64,000 nt of DNA from Hyphomicrobiales bacterium (GCA_021775755.1 JAJFHE010000047.1:16188-80187); one strand, 5' to 3'. Counted from the first letter of the stretch, positions 19,046 to 28,209 are shown. Program-made: numbers and translations. The notes: a model not told the origin generated them from the sequence alone.

Positions 19046-20437
19046 CTACTTCGGCCCGATCATTTCCTCAGGCCGAACCACTTCATCGAACTCTTCGCCG
19101 GTGACGTAGCCGAGCCGCAGTGCTTCCTCGCGCAGTGTCGTACCGTTTTTGTGAGCCGTTTTGGCGACTTCCGTTGCCCTGTCGTATCCGATTTTGGGGG
19201 CAAGCGCGGTCACCAGCATGAGTGAGCGCTGCATCAAGGCGGCGATCTGCTCTTCGTTGGCCTTGGTGCCGACAATGCAGTTGTCGGTAAAGCTCACGGC
19301 TGCATCGGCGATGAGGCGAATGGACTGCAGCACGTTGTAGGCGATGACGGGTTTGAAAACATTGAGCTCAAAATGGCCCTGGCTGCCGGCGATGGTGACG
19401 GCCGTATGATTGCCCATGACTTGAGCGCACACCATGGTCAGCGCCTCGCACTGGGTGGGGTTGACCTTGCCCGGCATGATCGATGACCCAGGCTCGTTTT
19501 CAGGCAGTGACAGTTCGCCAAGGCCTGAACGGGGGCCGGAGCCCAGCAGTCTGACGTCGTTTGCGATCTTGAAGAGACTTGCAGCGATCGTATTGGCAAC
19601 GCCTGAAAACTCGACCATGGCGTCGTGGGCGGCGAGCGCCTCGAATTTGTTGGGCGCGGTCACGAAAGGGAGGCCGGTGATGTCGGCGACGTGCGCTGCA
19701 AAGGTTTCGGCGAATTCCGGTTTGGCATTGAGACCGGTGCCGACCGCCGTACCGCCCTGCGCCAGCGGGTAGAGCCTCGGCAGGGCATCCCCCACCCGGG
19801 CGATGGAAAGGCGCAACTGTTCGGCATAGCCTGAGAACTCCTGTCCCAAAGTCAGTGGCGTCGCATCCTGCAAATGCGTGCGGCCGATCTTGATGATTGA
19901 GCTCCATTCTTCGGCCTTGGCGGCGAGGGCGGCGCGCAGGTGTTCAAGGGAGGGGGTCAGCCGGTGTGCGATTTCTTCGACCGTTGCAATGTGCATTGCG
20001 GTCGGGAACGTGTCGTTCGACGATTGCGAGCGGTTGCAGTGATCATTCGGGTGGACGGGTTCCTTGCTGCCCATCACGCCGCCCATCAGCTCGATGGCGC
20101 GGTTGGAGATCACTTCGTTGGAGTTCATGTTGGACTGTGTGCCCGATCCGGTCTGCCACACGACAAGGGGGAAGTTGTCGTTGAGTTTTCCCTCGATAAC
20201 CTCGTTCGCCGCTTCGGCGATGGCTTTGCCGACGGTTTCGTCGAGATTGCCGAGTTCCATGTTGGCCAGAGCCGCGGCGCGCTTGATGATGCCGAGCGCG
20301 CGGACCAGGGGCACCGGCATCGTTTCGTTACCAATCTTGAAATTGCCGAGTGAGCGTTGGGTCTGGGCGCCCCAGTATTTGTCCGCCGGGACTTCGAGAG
20401 GGCCAAAGGAATCGGTTTCCGTACGTGTCGTTGTCAT
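19046..20437 (-). CDS. fumC: Fumarate hydratase class II
   Basis: 463 residues, the usual length for the oxygen-stable, iron-free FumC. It interconverts fumarate and L-malate in the TCA cycle in the cytoplasm. It contains the fumarase/aspartase signature ([13 protein letters not shown]), the [15 protein letters not shown] substrate-binding stretch, the [14 protein letters not shown] segment and [15 protein letters not shown]. The ATG at 20437 gives [12 protein letters not shown], the usual N-terminus. It forms an operon with the downstream ribbon-helix-helix gene. Confidence 0.97.
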   Translation of the reverse strand: MTTTRTETDSFGPLEVPADKYWGAQTQRSLGNFKIGNETMPVPLVRALGIIKRAAALANMELGNLDETVGKAIAEAANEVIEGKLNDNFPLVVWQTGSGTQSNMNSNEVISNRAIELMGGVMGSKEPVHPNDHCNRSQSSNDTFPTAMHIATVEEIAHRLTPSLEHLRAALAAKAEEWSSIIKIGRTHLQDATPLTLGQEFSGYAEQLRLSIARVGDALPRLYPLAQGGTAVGTGLNAKPEFAETFAAHVADITGLPFVTAPNKFEALAAHDAMVEFSGVANTIAASLFKIANDVRLLGSGPRSGLGELSLPENEPGSSIMPGKVNPTQCEALTMVCAQVMGNHTAVTIAGSQGHFELNVFKPVIAYNVLQSIRLIADAAVSFTDNCIVGTKANEEQIAALMQRSLMLVTALAPKIGYDRATEVAKTAHKNGTTLREEALRLGYVTGEEFDEVVRPEEMIGPK

Positions 20438-20610
20438 GATTGCTCCGCGCGCTTACAGCATGGGGTTGTTGCTCACGACCTAGCACGCCCCATCAATGCG
20501 GGCCAGTCTGCGAGGCTCCAACTTTTGTGCAAACCGGCGCGCACCGGGCGGGTGCTGGGCATGTACGTGTGTTTGCCCTACAACGCATACTCATTCGCAG
20601 GAGCGCGCGC

Positions 20611-21357
20611 TTGGATACCGAAATACTGATCATCATTATGGCCGCCTATCTGGCGGCCGGCCTGGTCAAGGGTGCCACGGGACTTGGCTTCTCCACAACC
20701 TGCTTGCCGCTGCTGGCGCTTGCCATCGGCTTGAAAGACGCGCTGCCGCTCGTCATCATCCCCTCGTTTTCGAGCAATGTGGTGATCATGCGCGCGGCGG
20801 GGCACTTCCGCGAAACGCTGCGGCGGTTCTGGCCTCTCTATGTGGCGCTCGTTCCGGGGTTGGCAGCGGGGCTTTGGGCGCTGTCGGTGGTCGATGGTGC
20901 GCAAGCCGCGGCGGTTCTCGGCGCCGTCTTGATGCTGTACGCGATATATGCGCTGGCCATGAAGCCAAAACCGATGCGAGCGCATCTTGAACGGCCGCTG
21001 GCACCCCTGACAGGCCTCCTGACGGGGTTTGTCAACGGCTTGACCGGGTCGCAGGTTATGCCGCTGTTGCCGTATGTATTTGCTCTTCAGCTCGACCCAA
21101 ACCGTCTCGTTCAGGCCATCAACATCTCGTTCACGTCGTCAAGCGTCGTCATGGCAATCGGTTTGTTGCACCTCAACCTGTTCGACAGCGGAGATCTGGC
21201 AATCTCGGTTGCGGGCATTGTGCCAGCCATCGGCGGTGCGGCAATCGGCAACCAGTTGCGCAAACGGCTGATGCCGGAAGTCTTTCGCAAGCTTGTGCTT
21301 GTTGTCCTGCTATCGCTCGGGGCGGTACTGATCTGGCGTGCGCTGGCGCTCTACTGA
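20611..21357 (+). CDS. TSUP family (TauE/SafE) membrane transporter
   Basis: 248 residues with about eight hydrophobic segments in two repeats of the TauE/SafE type (GLVKGATGLGFSTTCLPLL near the N-terminus, GLLTGFVNGLTGSQVMPLLPY in the middle). The family exports sulfite, organosulfonates or sulfoacetate; the substrate cannot be read from sequence. The start is a TTG at 20611 behind a strong AGGAG with 7-bp spacing, giving the normal family length. Upstream residues of the open frame are unrelated to the family. It overlaps the convergent mepA by 7 bp. Confidence 0.88.
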   Translation: MDTEILIIIMAAYLAAGLVKGATGLGFSTTCLPLLALAIGLKDALPLVIIPSFSSNVVIMRAAGHFRETLRRFWPLYVALVPGLAAGLWALSVVDGAQAAAVLGAVLMLYAIYALAMKPKPMRAHLERPLAPLTGLLTGFVNGLTGSQVMPLLPYVFALQLDPNRLVQAINISFTSSSVVMAIGLLHLNLFDSGDLAISVAGIVPAIGGAAIGNQLRKRLMPEVFRKLVLVVLLSLGAVLIWRALALY

Positions 21358-22268
21358 TCGTCCGCCTGCAGGACCACGGCGCAGTAATCCGGCAGGTCGT
21401 TGATGGTCACAGGTCGTGCTGCTTGTGCGGGATTGGTGTCGGGTTTCGGCTTGTACGGCTCATCCGACAGCCACCAGTTCAGCTCGCCGCCGCAGCCATC
21501 GCCGGCAGGAGGGGGCTGTTGATTGCGGCAGTTGTTGCTACCGCCCGGACAAGCCAGGCGCACATGAAAATGATAGTGGTGCCCATACCATGGACGCACA
21601 ACGCGCAGCCATGAGCGGTCTCCTGTTGCCCAACGGCACAGTTCTTTTTTGATCGCTGGATGCACGAAAATGCGCGCAACTTCCGAATTGGAGGCGGCGC
21701 GGCGGATCAGTCTTGCGTGGCGCTCGGTCCAGACTTCGGAATTTATGCTGGTGCGGCCCGATATCACCGAAGTGGAGCTTATGTCTTCGCGTTCGCGGCG
21801 CGACAGTTCGCGTCCGGGGGAGGCGCGCAGCCAGATATCCGCGTCGAGCCCGATCTGATGACTTGCATGGCCGGTCAGCATCGGGCCGCCGCGTGGTTGT
21901 GACAGATCGCCAACCAGCAGTCCTGGCCAGTCTCCGTTCTCGACCGCTTCGCGGGCGAGGCGTTCCAGATAGCCGATCAGGGCGGGATGGCCCCAGTTAC
22001 GATTGCGTGACAGGCGCATCGCCTGCCAGTGCGACCCGGTCGTCGCCAGTTCGCGGCCTCCGGCCAGACAGCCGCGCGCGTACGAACCTTCCGATCTTGG
22101 TGCAAGATTTGCCGGTAAATCTTTGTGGCCAAACAAAAGTTTGGCCGGTTTCTCCCAGGGGAGTGGGTAATTCACTACTTCGGCGTAAGCATCGGGCAAA
22201 CTTGCCGTCCAACCGATCACCGCAACGGCCATCGCACAGACCATGATTTGCGCCAGACGCTTCCGCAT
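21351..22268 (-). CDS. mepA: Penicillin-insensitive murein endopeptidase
   Basis: 305 residues, peptidase family M74. After a signal peptide (about 1-30, cleavage near AYA) it has RGCLAGG, LTGHASHQIGLDADIWL and the zinc-site end YGHHYHFHVRLACP. These contain the family's metal-binding His and Asp residues. MepA cleaves D-alanyl-meso-diaminopimelyl cross-links in the periplasm during murein growth. A C-terminal Pro-rich tail of about 50 residues extends past the usual end. ATG 22268 lies behind GGAGG and gives a proper signal peptide. Confidence 0.94.
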   Translation of the reverse strand: MRKRLAQIMVCAMAVAVIGWTASLPDAYAEVVNYPLPWEKPAKLLFGHKDLPANLAPRSEGSYARGCLAGGRELATTGSHWQAMRLSRNRNWGHPALIGYLERLAREAVENGDWPGLLVGDLSQPRGGPMLTGHASHQIGLDADIWLRASPGRELSRREREDISSTSVISGRTSINSEVWTERHARLIRRAASNSEVARIFVHPAIKKELCRWATGDRSWLRVVRPWYGHHYHFHVRLACPGGSNNCRNQQPPPAGDGCGGELNWWLSDEPYKPKPDTNPAQAARPVTINDLPDYCAVVLQADDQ

Positions 22269-22422
22269 AGCTTGTCCTCCCGATCGACCGGCACCGCCGT
22301 TACCGTAGTACACATTCGTGCCCATCGTGTTTATGCGTTTAGTTCCTAAGGCTTTGTCAACCCGTCGCTGGTATACCTGCCACGTCGAAACTTAAGTGTT
22401 TAAGGGCTCGTTCGGGGGCTGA

Positions 22423-24909
22423 GTGCATAAGTCCATTCCAGTGCTGTGCGGGTTACTCGTATCATTGATGATCCTCGCCATCGTAGCAGGCGCCGATCAC
22501 TCAGGTGCCGAACGCGCACGCGAACTGCGGGTCGCCGACTGGCTGGACACAACGCGCGGCAGTCTTGAAAGCAATGTCAATAACAGGCTCAATCTGATTT
22601 GGGGGCTTGAGGCGTTCGTCATCGGCAACCCCGATTTCACCGAGCACGAGTTTCACGAGTTCGCCGCCGCCCTCGAAAGGCGATGGAACGGCATCCGCAG
22701 CGTACAGCTGGCGCCGGGCGGAATGGTGAGATATCTCTCCAAACGGCGCGAAAACGATCCGGCTCTGGGCATCGGTCTGTTTGCAAGCATGTATTGGCGC
22801 CCGGCAGTTTCCCGTGCGATGCAGGAGCGCCGCTATGTGGTCGCCGGCCCATTGCCGCTTGCGGAAAACTCCCGTGGCATTGTCGGCCGGATGCCGATCT
22901 TCGTGAGCGATGGCGAAGGTGCGGACCGCTTGTGGGGTTTTGCCCAGGTGATTATCGACATCGACGAACTTCTGCAGGAAGTGGAGCTCCACCGCAATTT
23001 CGACGACTTCAGTTTCGCGCTTCGAGGCGAAGACGGCGACGGGTTCGATGGCGCTGTCTTTCACGGCGCGGCGGGCGTTTTCGAAGCCAAGGATGTAATC
23101 GTCAAACGGATTGTGCTGCCCGGTGGCGGCAGTTGGGTTCTCGGTGCGCGAGCGGCGCCGACCTGGTTTGGCCCCTGGGAAGGCCGCTATACTTTGTGGG
23201 GGCTTGGTCTGGTGCTTGCGCTTATTGGCGGCGGCCTGACAGTGCTTGTCCTGCGCTGGCCGCAACGGCTGCAAAGTGCTGTCATCAACGCGACCGTGGA
23301 ACTGGAACACAGCCAGCAGCATTACCGGCAGCTTTGCCAGGTCGCGCCGACGGGTATCTACCAAGCTGATCACCTCGGAAACATCGTGTTCGCAAACGAC
23401 CGGTTCAGGGAAATCCTCGGTATCGACAAGAAGGATGTCTCAGAAGCCGATTGGAACGCCCGCATTCATCCCGACGATCTCGAAGCGGCGAACGAGGAGT
23501 GGGACCAGGCCGTCGGCACCGGAAAGTCTTACTGCGTCTACCGATATCTTCACGATGATGGCCGCATCGTGTGGGTCATCGACCGGGCGATGGCATCTTC
23601 CCATGACGCCGTGGGCCGCGTCACCGGTTTCATCGGAACGCTGACCGAGATCACGCAGCAAAAGGAAATCGAAGCGGCGCTGGAAGTCGCGAGGGTGGAC
23701 GCAGAACGCGCCAACAATGCCAAGAGCGAATTCCTGGCCTCCATGAGCCATGAAATCCGCACACCGCTCAACGGCATCATCGGAATGCTGCACGCCGTGC
23801 TTTCGGGCGATATTGACGGCAGTTTGCGCGAGCGTCTCGAGGTGGTCAGACGCTCCGGCGATGTGTTGCTGGATATCCTGAACGATCTGCTCGATATTTC
23901 CAAAATCGAAGCGGGCAAACTCGACGTCGAGATGCGCAGTTTCGACATGACCTCGATCGTTCGCGAAGTTGTTGAGTTGTGGCAAAGCCGGGCGATCGAA
24001 AAAGGCCTGACACTGCGCGTAAAGCTGCCTGATGCCGAAAGTCCGTTGGCCAGTGGAGATGCGAACAGGGCGCGGCAGGTGCTGTCAAACCTTGTCAGCA
24101 ATGCGGTTAAGTTCTCCGATGCAGGAGAAATCTGTATCACGGTCGAAACACAGGCGGCAGGAGTTGACCGGACTGCCTTGCGGATCTCCGTTGCCGACCA
24201 GGGCGTGGGGATAAGCAAACAGGATCGAGATGTAATCTTTGAAAAGTTCGGCCAGGGCCACGAGCATGGAAACCGCCAAATTCAAGGTACCGGACTTGGT
24301 CTTGCCATCAGCAGGGAACTGGTGCAGCTGATGGGCGGCGAAATTGGAGCTGAGGTTCGTGCGGGCAGGGGCGCGCTGTTCTGGTTCACGCTGGCAGCCG
24401 ATCTGTCGGCAGTGGCCGCAGCGGTGGACGACACGCCGACGGCTCCCGCTGATGAATACGGCAATGCCGAGATGCCTTTCGGGAAATTGAACATTCTCAT
24501 CGCGGAAGACAATGCGATGAACCGGATGGTGATCTCGGCAATACTTGAACAACCCGGGCTTGATCTGGACCTCGTTGAAGATGGTCCAACCGTGGTGAAA
24601 CGGGCGGCCGATCGGCACTATGATCTTATTTTGATGGACATTCGTATGCCGGGGATGGACGGCGTTGAGGCGACACGCGCAATCCGCTCGTCTTCGGGCC
24701 CGTGCGCTGATGTGCCGATCATTGCCCTGACCGCCAATGCGATGCCCGAGGAACGTTCCGCCTACCTGGCGGCGGGCATTGACGACTGCGTGACCAAACC
24801 AATCGTGCCAAAAGACTTGTTCGCGGCAATTGCGTCGGGCGCCGCCAGAGCCCTGCGCGCCAAAGCCGCCGGCTCATCCAAATCCACTCAGGCGGCTCGC
24901 GCTTCCTGA
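22423..24909 (+). CDS. Hybrid sensor histidine kinase (CHASE-PAS-HisKA-HATPase-REC)
   Basis: 828 residues from a GTG start. An N-terminal membrane helix (about 5-23) and a second at about 258-280 bracket a periplasmic CHASE sensor domain (EHEFHEFAAALERRWNGIRSV). Then come a PAS domain (about 300-415), HisKA with the phosphoacceptor His443 (SHEIRTPLNG), an HATPase domain (N-box NLVSNAVKFS, G-boxes DQGVGI and GTGLGL) and a receiver domain with Asp739 (LMDIRMPGMDG). CHASE domains usually bind small extracellular ligands. No response regulator or Hpt gene is adjacent, so this is an orphan whose output partner lies elsewhere. Confidence 0.94.
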   Translation: MHKSIPVLCGLLVSLMILAIVAGADHSGAERARELRVADWLDTTRGSLESNVNNRLNLIWGLEAFVIGNPDFTEHEFHEFAAALERRWNGIRSVQLAPGGMVRYLSKRRENDPALGIGLFASMYWRPAVSRAMQERRYVVAGPLPLAENSRGIVGRMPIFVSDGEGADRLWGFAQVIIDIDELLQEVELHRNFDDFSFALRGEDGDGFDGAVFHGAAGVFEAKDVIVKRIVLPGGGSWVLGARAAPTWFGPWEGRYTLWGLGLVLALIGGGLTVLVLRWPQRLQSAVINATVELEHSQQHYRQLCQVAPTGIYQADHLGNIVFANDRFREILGIDKKDVSEADWNARIHPDDLEAANEEWDQAVGTGKSYCVYRYLHDDGRIVWVIDRAMASSHDAVGRVTGFIGTLTEITQQKEIEAALEVARVDAERANNAKSEFLASMSHEIRTPLNGIIGMLHAVLSGDIDGSLRERLEVVRRSGDVLLDILNDLLDISKIEAGKLDVEMRSFDMTSIVREVVELWQSRAIEKGLTLRVKLPDAESPLASGDANRARQVLSNLVSNAVKFSDAGEICITVETQAAGVDRTALRISVADQGVGISKQDRDVIFEKFGQGHEHGNRQIQGTGLGLAISRELVQLMGGEIGAEVRAGRGALFWFTLAADLSAVAAAVDDTPTAPADEYGNAEMPFGKLNILIAEDNAMNRMVISAILEQPGLDLDLVEDGPTVVKRAADRHYDLILMDIRMPGMDGVEATRAIRSSSGPCADVPIIALTANAMPEERSAYLAAGIDDCVTKPIVPKDLFAAIASGAARALRAKAAGSSKSTQAARAS

Positions 24910-24917
24910 CCGCGTGC

Positions 24918-24950
24918 CGGCGCGCTCAAGCGGTGCGCCGTGGTTATTTT
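24918..24950 (+). terminator. Possible intrinsic terminator after the histidine kinase
   Basis: A 6-bp stem (CGGCGC / GCGCCG) with an 11-nt loop is followed by TGGTTATTTT. It sits 9 bp after the kinase stop and runs into the end of the opposing sspB gene. The stem is short and the T-tract is interrupted, so this is a weak call. Confidence 0.35.
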
Positions 24951-25474
24951 CGGAACGTATCCAGCCGCACGATGTTGGTATTCGATGCTTCCTGCTCCGA
25001 CAACACAGGTTCGGAACCTGCCGCGGACTGTTCGTCGCCACCGGCAACGCGCGCCTGCACGGTTGTTTCATCATCCACATCGTCGGTTTTCAGGTCGAGT
25101 TCAGCGTTCTCGTTCGCTTCGCCGATTTCAAACTGAAGGCCGAACTGCACGCTCGGGTCGAAGAAACCCTTGATCGCGGCGAATGGCACGGTGAGCTTTT
25201 CGGGAATGTTCTCGAAACTCAGCTCTACATGGAACCGGTCCTCCAGCACTTCCAGCCCCCAGTACTGGTGCTGCAGCACGATTGTCATTTCCTTGGGATA
25301 CTGTTTGCCGAGCCGTTCGGAAATTTTTACACCGGGCGCTTCGGTTTCGAAGGCGATGTAGAAATGGTGTTCACCGGGAAGCCCGGTACGTTCCACACGT
25401 TTCAGGGCAAACCTTACGACCCCTTTCAGCGCGTCCTGCGCCAGCAAGTCGTACCGCATCAAGTCTTCAGCCAT
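24944..25474 (-). CDS. sspB: ClpXP adaptor SspB, alphaproteobacterial type
   Basis: 176 residues. The family hallmark is the N-terminal MRYDLLAQDALKGVVR region followed by the SspB beta-barrel (EHHFYIAFETEAPGVKI, PKEMTIVLQHQYW, FHVELSFENIPEKLTVPF, IKGFFDPSVQFGLQF). An acidic, disordered tail follows and ends in a short peptide (NTNIVRLDTFRK), the usual position of the ClpX-docking XB motif. SspB binds ssrA tags and delivers tagged proteins to ClpXP. The ATG at 25474 gives the normal N-terminus. The ssrA gene lies directly upstream on the same strand. Confidence 0.93.
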   Translation of the reverse strand: MAEDLMRYDLLAQDALKGVVRFALKRVERTGLPGEHHFYIAFETEAPGVKISERLGKQYPKEMTIVLQHQYWGLEVLEDRFHVELSFENIPEKLTVPFAAIKGFFDPSVQFGLQFEIGEANENAELDLKTDDVDDETTVQARVAGGDEQSAAGSEPVLSEQEASNTNIVRLDTFRK

Positions 25475-25573
25475 TGCGCTTCCCGCTTTTGTCCCTCCAG
25501 GCGTTGGGCAATATTTAGCCCGCGGGACAATAGTTGCTTGATTCGATGGTTTCGAAGAACCCCTAATCCCCAA

Positions 25574-25593
25574 TAAACGCCGCGAAGGCAGCG
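25574..25593 (-). terminator. Possible terminator or 3' processing hairpin of ssrA
   Basis: On the minus strand a 6-bp stem (CGCTGC / GCGGCG) closes a CTTC tetraloop and is followed by TTTATT. It lies at the 3' edge of the tmRNA coding piece and before sspB. The T-tract is broken by an A, so read-through into sspB is possible. Confidence 0.5.
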
Positions 25594-25910
25594 AGGGCTT
25601 CTGTTGCCAGGTGCCCTCTGAACCCCGCCTAGACCTGCTGAGGGCCTAGGACTTTAAGTAGGTACTCGCACTGCATTACGCAGCGAGAGCAGCCTCAGCA
25701 TAGTTGTCGTTTGCAACTACTATAATGGCCCGATAACGGCGGAACCATGCCGGGCAAAAACACACCCTTTACGCCCTCGTCGATCCTATTTCACCCCCAG
25801 AAAGCGCCGCTGCGGCGATGCTGGGATTTGGTGGAGGTGCCGGGTACCGCCCCCGGGTCCGATGGGTTTATTACGATGGCCATTTATCGCCATAGTCAGC
25901 AGAACTGACA
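25575..25910 (-). ncRNA. ssrA: Two-piece (circularly permuted) tmRNA
   Basis: Read on the minus strand, the acceptor piece comes first and ends in a T-arm-like segment and CACCTCCACCA (CCA at 25831-25829). A short intervening sequence (25828-25799) follows. The coding piece begins GGGGGTG at 25798, then the tmRNA-typical AAATAGGATCGACGAGG. The first seven bases of the coding piece pair with CACCTCC of the acceptor piece (one G-U pair), reforming the acceptor stem. The tag frame at 25714-25676 reads ANDNYAEAALAA then TAA. Pseudoknot-like sequence follows to about 25597. This permuted order is characteristic of alphaproteobacteria. A TATATT at 25921-25916 could be the -10 box. Outer ends are approximate. 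Confidence 0.93.
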
Positions 25911-26009
25911 GGTTCAATATAGGCGCTAATTGTTACCAAAAAAAGGCCCGCGTTGCGGCATTGCACAGGGCAGTGGAAACTGTGCGAATCGAACTATGAT
26001 TACAACCAC

Positions 26010-26810
26010 ATGAGCGATCCGACGACACTTCACGATCAGAGCCCGGCCGATACCGGCAGCACGGCACAAAAGACGTTCCGCTGGGGCCCGGGCATGACCA
26101 TTGCCTGGCTTGTGGCCATTGGCATCTTGACGACAGTGCTTGTGATCGGGCTGGGCGTTGCCATCGTGTTCATTGAATTCGCGGTCGGCGACGGGCGGCC
26201 GGGTGACACAGGCGTCGAGGCGATGACCCTGGTTTTCCAGCGCAGTATGGAGAACAATCTTGGCGTACTGACCGCGGCTCAGGCGCTTATCCTGATTGGT
26301 CTGGTGCTTCTCGTGACGCGTTCCAGGGGTACATTGACACGCACCGGGATGCTGGCGCTGCAACGCATTTCGGCCGGGTATTTGGTGAAATGGACACTCG
26401 TCGCGATTGGCGCCGTCTTCATCCTCTCCGAAGTGCCGCAAATATTCATCGACATCGGACAGGAGACGGCGCTTGAGTGGCTCGGCATTTTACAGCCGGT
26501 GTGGCTCGGGATGTTCATACTGGTGGTGCTGGCGCCTCTATCTGAGGAGCTGTTGTTCCGCGGGTTCGTCTACGGCGGCCTTGCGCCCTCGCCTATTGGC
26601 CCAATCGGGGCGATCATCGTTACGTCACTCGTGTGGACGGTGATCCATGTGCAGTATGACTGGCTTGTTATGACGCAGATCTTCATTTACGGGGTCGTAT
26701 TCGGAGTGGTGCGCTGGCAGTCGGGCTCATTGTGGCCGTCCGTTGCCGCGCATGCTGTGATAAACTTGCTGGCGGGCCTGATTTACTACGGCGGATATGG
26801 CGGCGCCTAA
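26010..26810 (+). CDS. CPBP family intramembrane glutamic endopeptidase
   Basis: 266 residues with about six to seven hydrophobic segments. The CPBP/Rce1 motifs are present: the EE-x3-R box (Glu179, Glu180, Arg184 in LSEELLFRGF), the His of the VWTVIHVQYDW helix, and the final AAHAVINL box. The family cleaves or processes membrane-associated substrates, or acts in bacteriocin self-immunity; no substrate is suggested here. The ATG at 26010 removes a short unrelated N-terminal extension of the open frame. Confidence 0.9.
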   Translation: MSDPTTLHDQSPADTGSTAQKTFRWGPGMTIAWLVAIGILTTVLVIGLGVAIVFIEFAVGDGRPGDTGVEAMTLVFQRSMENNLGVLTAAQALILIGLVLLVTRSRGTLTRTGMLALQRISAGYLVKWTLVAIGAVFILSEVPQIFIDIGQETALEWLGILQPVWLGMFILVVLAPLSEELLFRGFVYGGLAPSPIGPIGAIIVTSLVWTVIHVQYDWLVMTQIFIYGVVFGVVRWQSGSLWPSVAAHAVINLLAGLIYYGGYGGA

Positions 26811-26826
26811 CCTACACATGCGAAAA

Positions 26827-26862
26827 AGAGACTGGGGCCGGAAGAGAGACTGGGGCCGGAAG
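26827..26862 (+). repeat. Perfect 18-bp tandem duplication in the thyA leader
   Basis: Two exact copies of AGAGACTGGGGCCGGAAG (26827-26844 and 26845-26862) stand immediately before the thyA ribosome-binding site (GAGG) and ATG at 26868. The duplication places two GGAAGAG-like purine tracts upstream of the start. It looks like a recent slippage event. Confidence 0.93.
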
Positions 26863-26867
26863 AGGTA

Positions 26868-27662
26868 ATGGAGCAATATCTCGATTTGATGCGCCGTGTG
26901 CGCGAACACGGCGTCCGTAAGGCCGACCGCACGGGCACCGGCACGCTCAGCGTGTTCGGCCACCAGATGCGGTTTGATCTGGCGCACGGCTTTCCGCTCG
27001 TAACGACAAAGCGGCTGCATCTCAAATCCATAATTTATGAGCTGCTGTGGTTTTTGCGCGGCGACACGAACATTAGCTATCTCAAAGAAAACGGCGTGCG
27101 GATCTGGGATGAGTGGGCCGATGAAGACGGCGATCTCGGGCCTGTCTATGGTCACCAGTGGCGCAGCTGGCCGGCGATTGACGGGCGCGCCATCGATCAG
27201 ATCGCAGGCCTTGTCGATGCCATCAATCACAATCCGCACTCGCGCCGCCTGATTGTCAGTGCGTGGAATCCGGGCGACGTCGACGATATGGCACTGCCGC
27301 CATGCCACTGCCTTTTTCAGTTCCACGTTGCCGCAGACCGGCTCTCCTGCCAGCTCTACCAGCGCAGCGCCGATATTTTTCTGGGCGTCCCGTTCAATAT
27401 CGCCTCCTACGCGTTGCTGACGCATATGGTTGCCCATGTCACGGGCCTGAGAGTGGGCGATTTCGTCCATACGTTTGGCGATGCGCACATCTATCTCAAT
27501 CACCTTGAGCAGGTCGATGCGCAGCTTGCGCGCGAACCCCTGCCGCTGCCGCGTCTTGCCATCAAAGCGGACCGCGCGACGCTCGACGATTTCGTCTTCG
27601 AGGATTTTGAGATCGTCGGCTACGAGTCCCATCCGCACATTGCCGCCCCGGTCGCCGTGTGA
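26868..27662 (+). CDS. thyA: Thymidylate synthase
   Basis: 264 residues, the standard ThyA length. It methylates dUMP to dTMP using methylene-tetrahydrofolate and releases dihydrofolate. The nucleophile is Cys146 in the signature [11 protein letters not shown]. Other hallmarks are [11 protein letters not shown], the GVYGHQWR-like [11 protein letters not shown] and [24 protein letters not shown]. The start is ATG 26868 behind GGAAGAGG. The downstream folA regenerates tetrahydrofolate from the dihydrofolate this enzyme makes, so the pair forms a natural functional unit. Confidence 0.98.
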   Translation: MEQYLDLMRRVREHGVRKADRTGTGTLSVFGHQMRFDLAHGFPLVTTKRLHLKSIIYELLWFLRGDTNISYLKENGVRIWDEWADEDGDLGPVYGHQWRSWPAIDGRAIDQIAGLVDAINHNPHSRRLIVSAWNPGDVDDMALPPCHCLFQFHVAADRLSCQLYQRSADIFLGVPFNIASYALLTHMVAHVTGLRVGDFVHTFGDAHIYLNHLEQVDAQLAREPLPLPRLAIKADRATLDDFVFEDFEIVGYESHPHIAAPVAV

Positions 27663-27693
27663 GTGAGCAGTGGAACTGGGCCGGTAGTCACTC

Positions 27694-28209
27694 ATGATCA
27701 TCGCGATCGTAGTTGCTGTTTCGGAAAACGGCGTGATCGGCCGCGCCGGAGGACTGCCCTGGCGCCTGTCTTCCGATCTCAAGCTCTTCAAGAAAATCAC
27801 CATGGGCAAGCCGATCGTCATGGGGCGCAAGACATTCCAGTCGATCGGACGCGCTCTGCCGGGGCGCACGAACATTGTCGTGACGCGGGACCGGACGTTC
27901 GAGGCGGACAATGTGGTTGTGGCGGGCGATCTTGAGACGGCACTTGAAATGGCCCGCGACGTTGCGGGACGTACCGGTGCGGATGAGGTTTGCGTTGTGG
28001 GCGGCGGTGAAATCTATATGCAGGCGTTGCCGGTTACGGACCGGATTTACCGCACACAGATACACATGAGCGTAGAGGGAGATACGAGGTTTCCAGATCT
28101 TGGCGAAGACGATTGGCGCGAAGTGGAGAGAACCTTCTTTCCGGCATCTGAAAATGACAATGCCGACTTTACGCTCGCGGTGCTGGAGCGCCGGCCGGGC
28201 AGGGGCTGA
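27694..28209 (+). CDS. folA: Dihydrofolate reductase
   Basis: 171 residues. It reduces dihydrofolate to tetrahydrofolate with NADPH. The N-terminus MIIAIVVAVSENGVIGRAGGLPWRL carries the substrate-binding loop. Further hallmarks are KPIVMGRKTFQSIGRALPGRTNIVVTR and the nucleotide-binding VVGGGEIYMQALP. It starts 31 bp after thyA and is probably co-transcribed with it. Confidence 0.97.
   Translation: MIIAIVVAVSENGVIGRAGGLPWRLSSDLKLFKKITMGKPIVMGRKTFQSIGRALPGRTNIVVTRDRTFEADNVVVAGDLETALEMARDVAGRTGADEVCVVGGGEIYMQALPVTDRIYRTQIHMSVEGDTRFPDLGEDDWREVERTFFPASENDNADFTLAVLERRPGRG

Noticed and set aside
26827..26862. Possible short CRISPR-like or regulatory repeat array before thyA
   Set aside because: There are only two copies with no spacer; it is a simple tandem duplication. 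No CRISPR array was seen anywhere in the window.
26727..27911. A 394-codon minus-strand open frame opposite thyA and part of folA
   Set aside because: It spans two certain genes on the other strand and has no family features.
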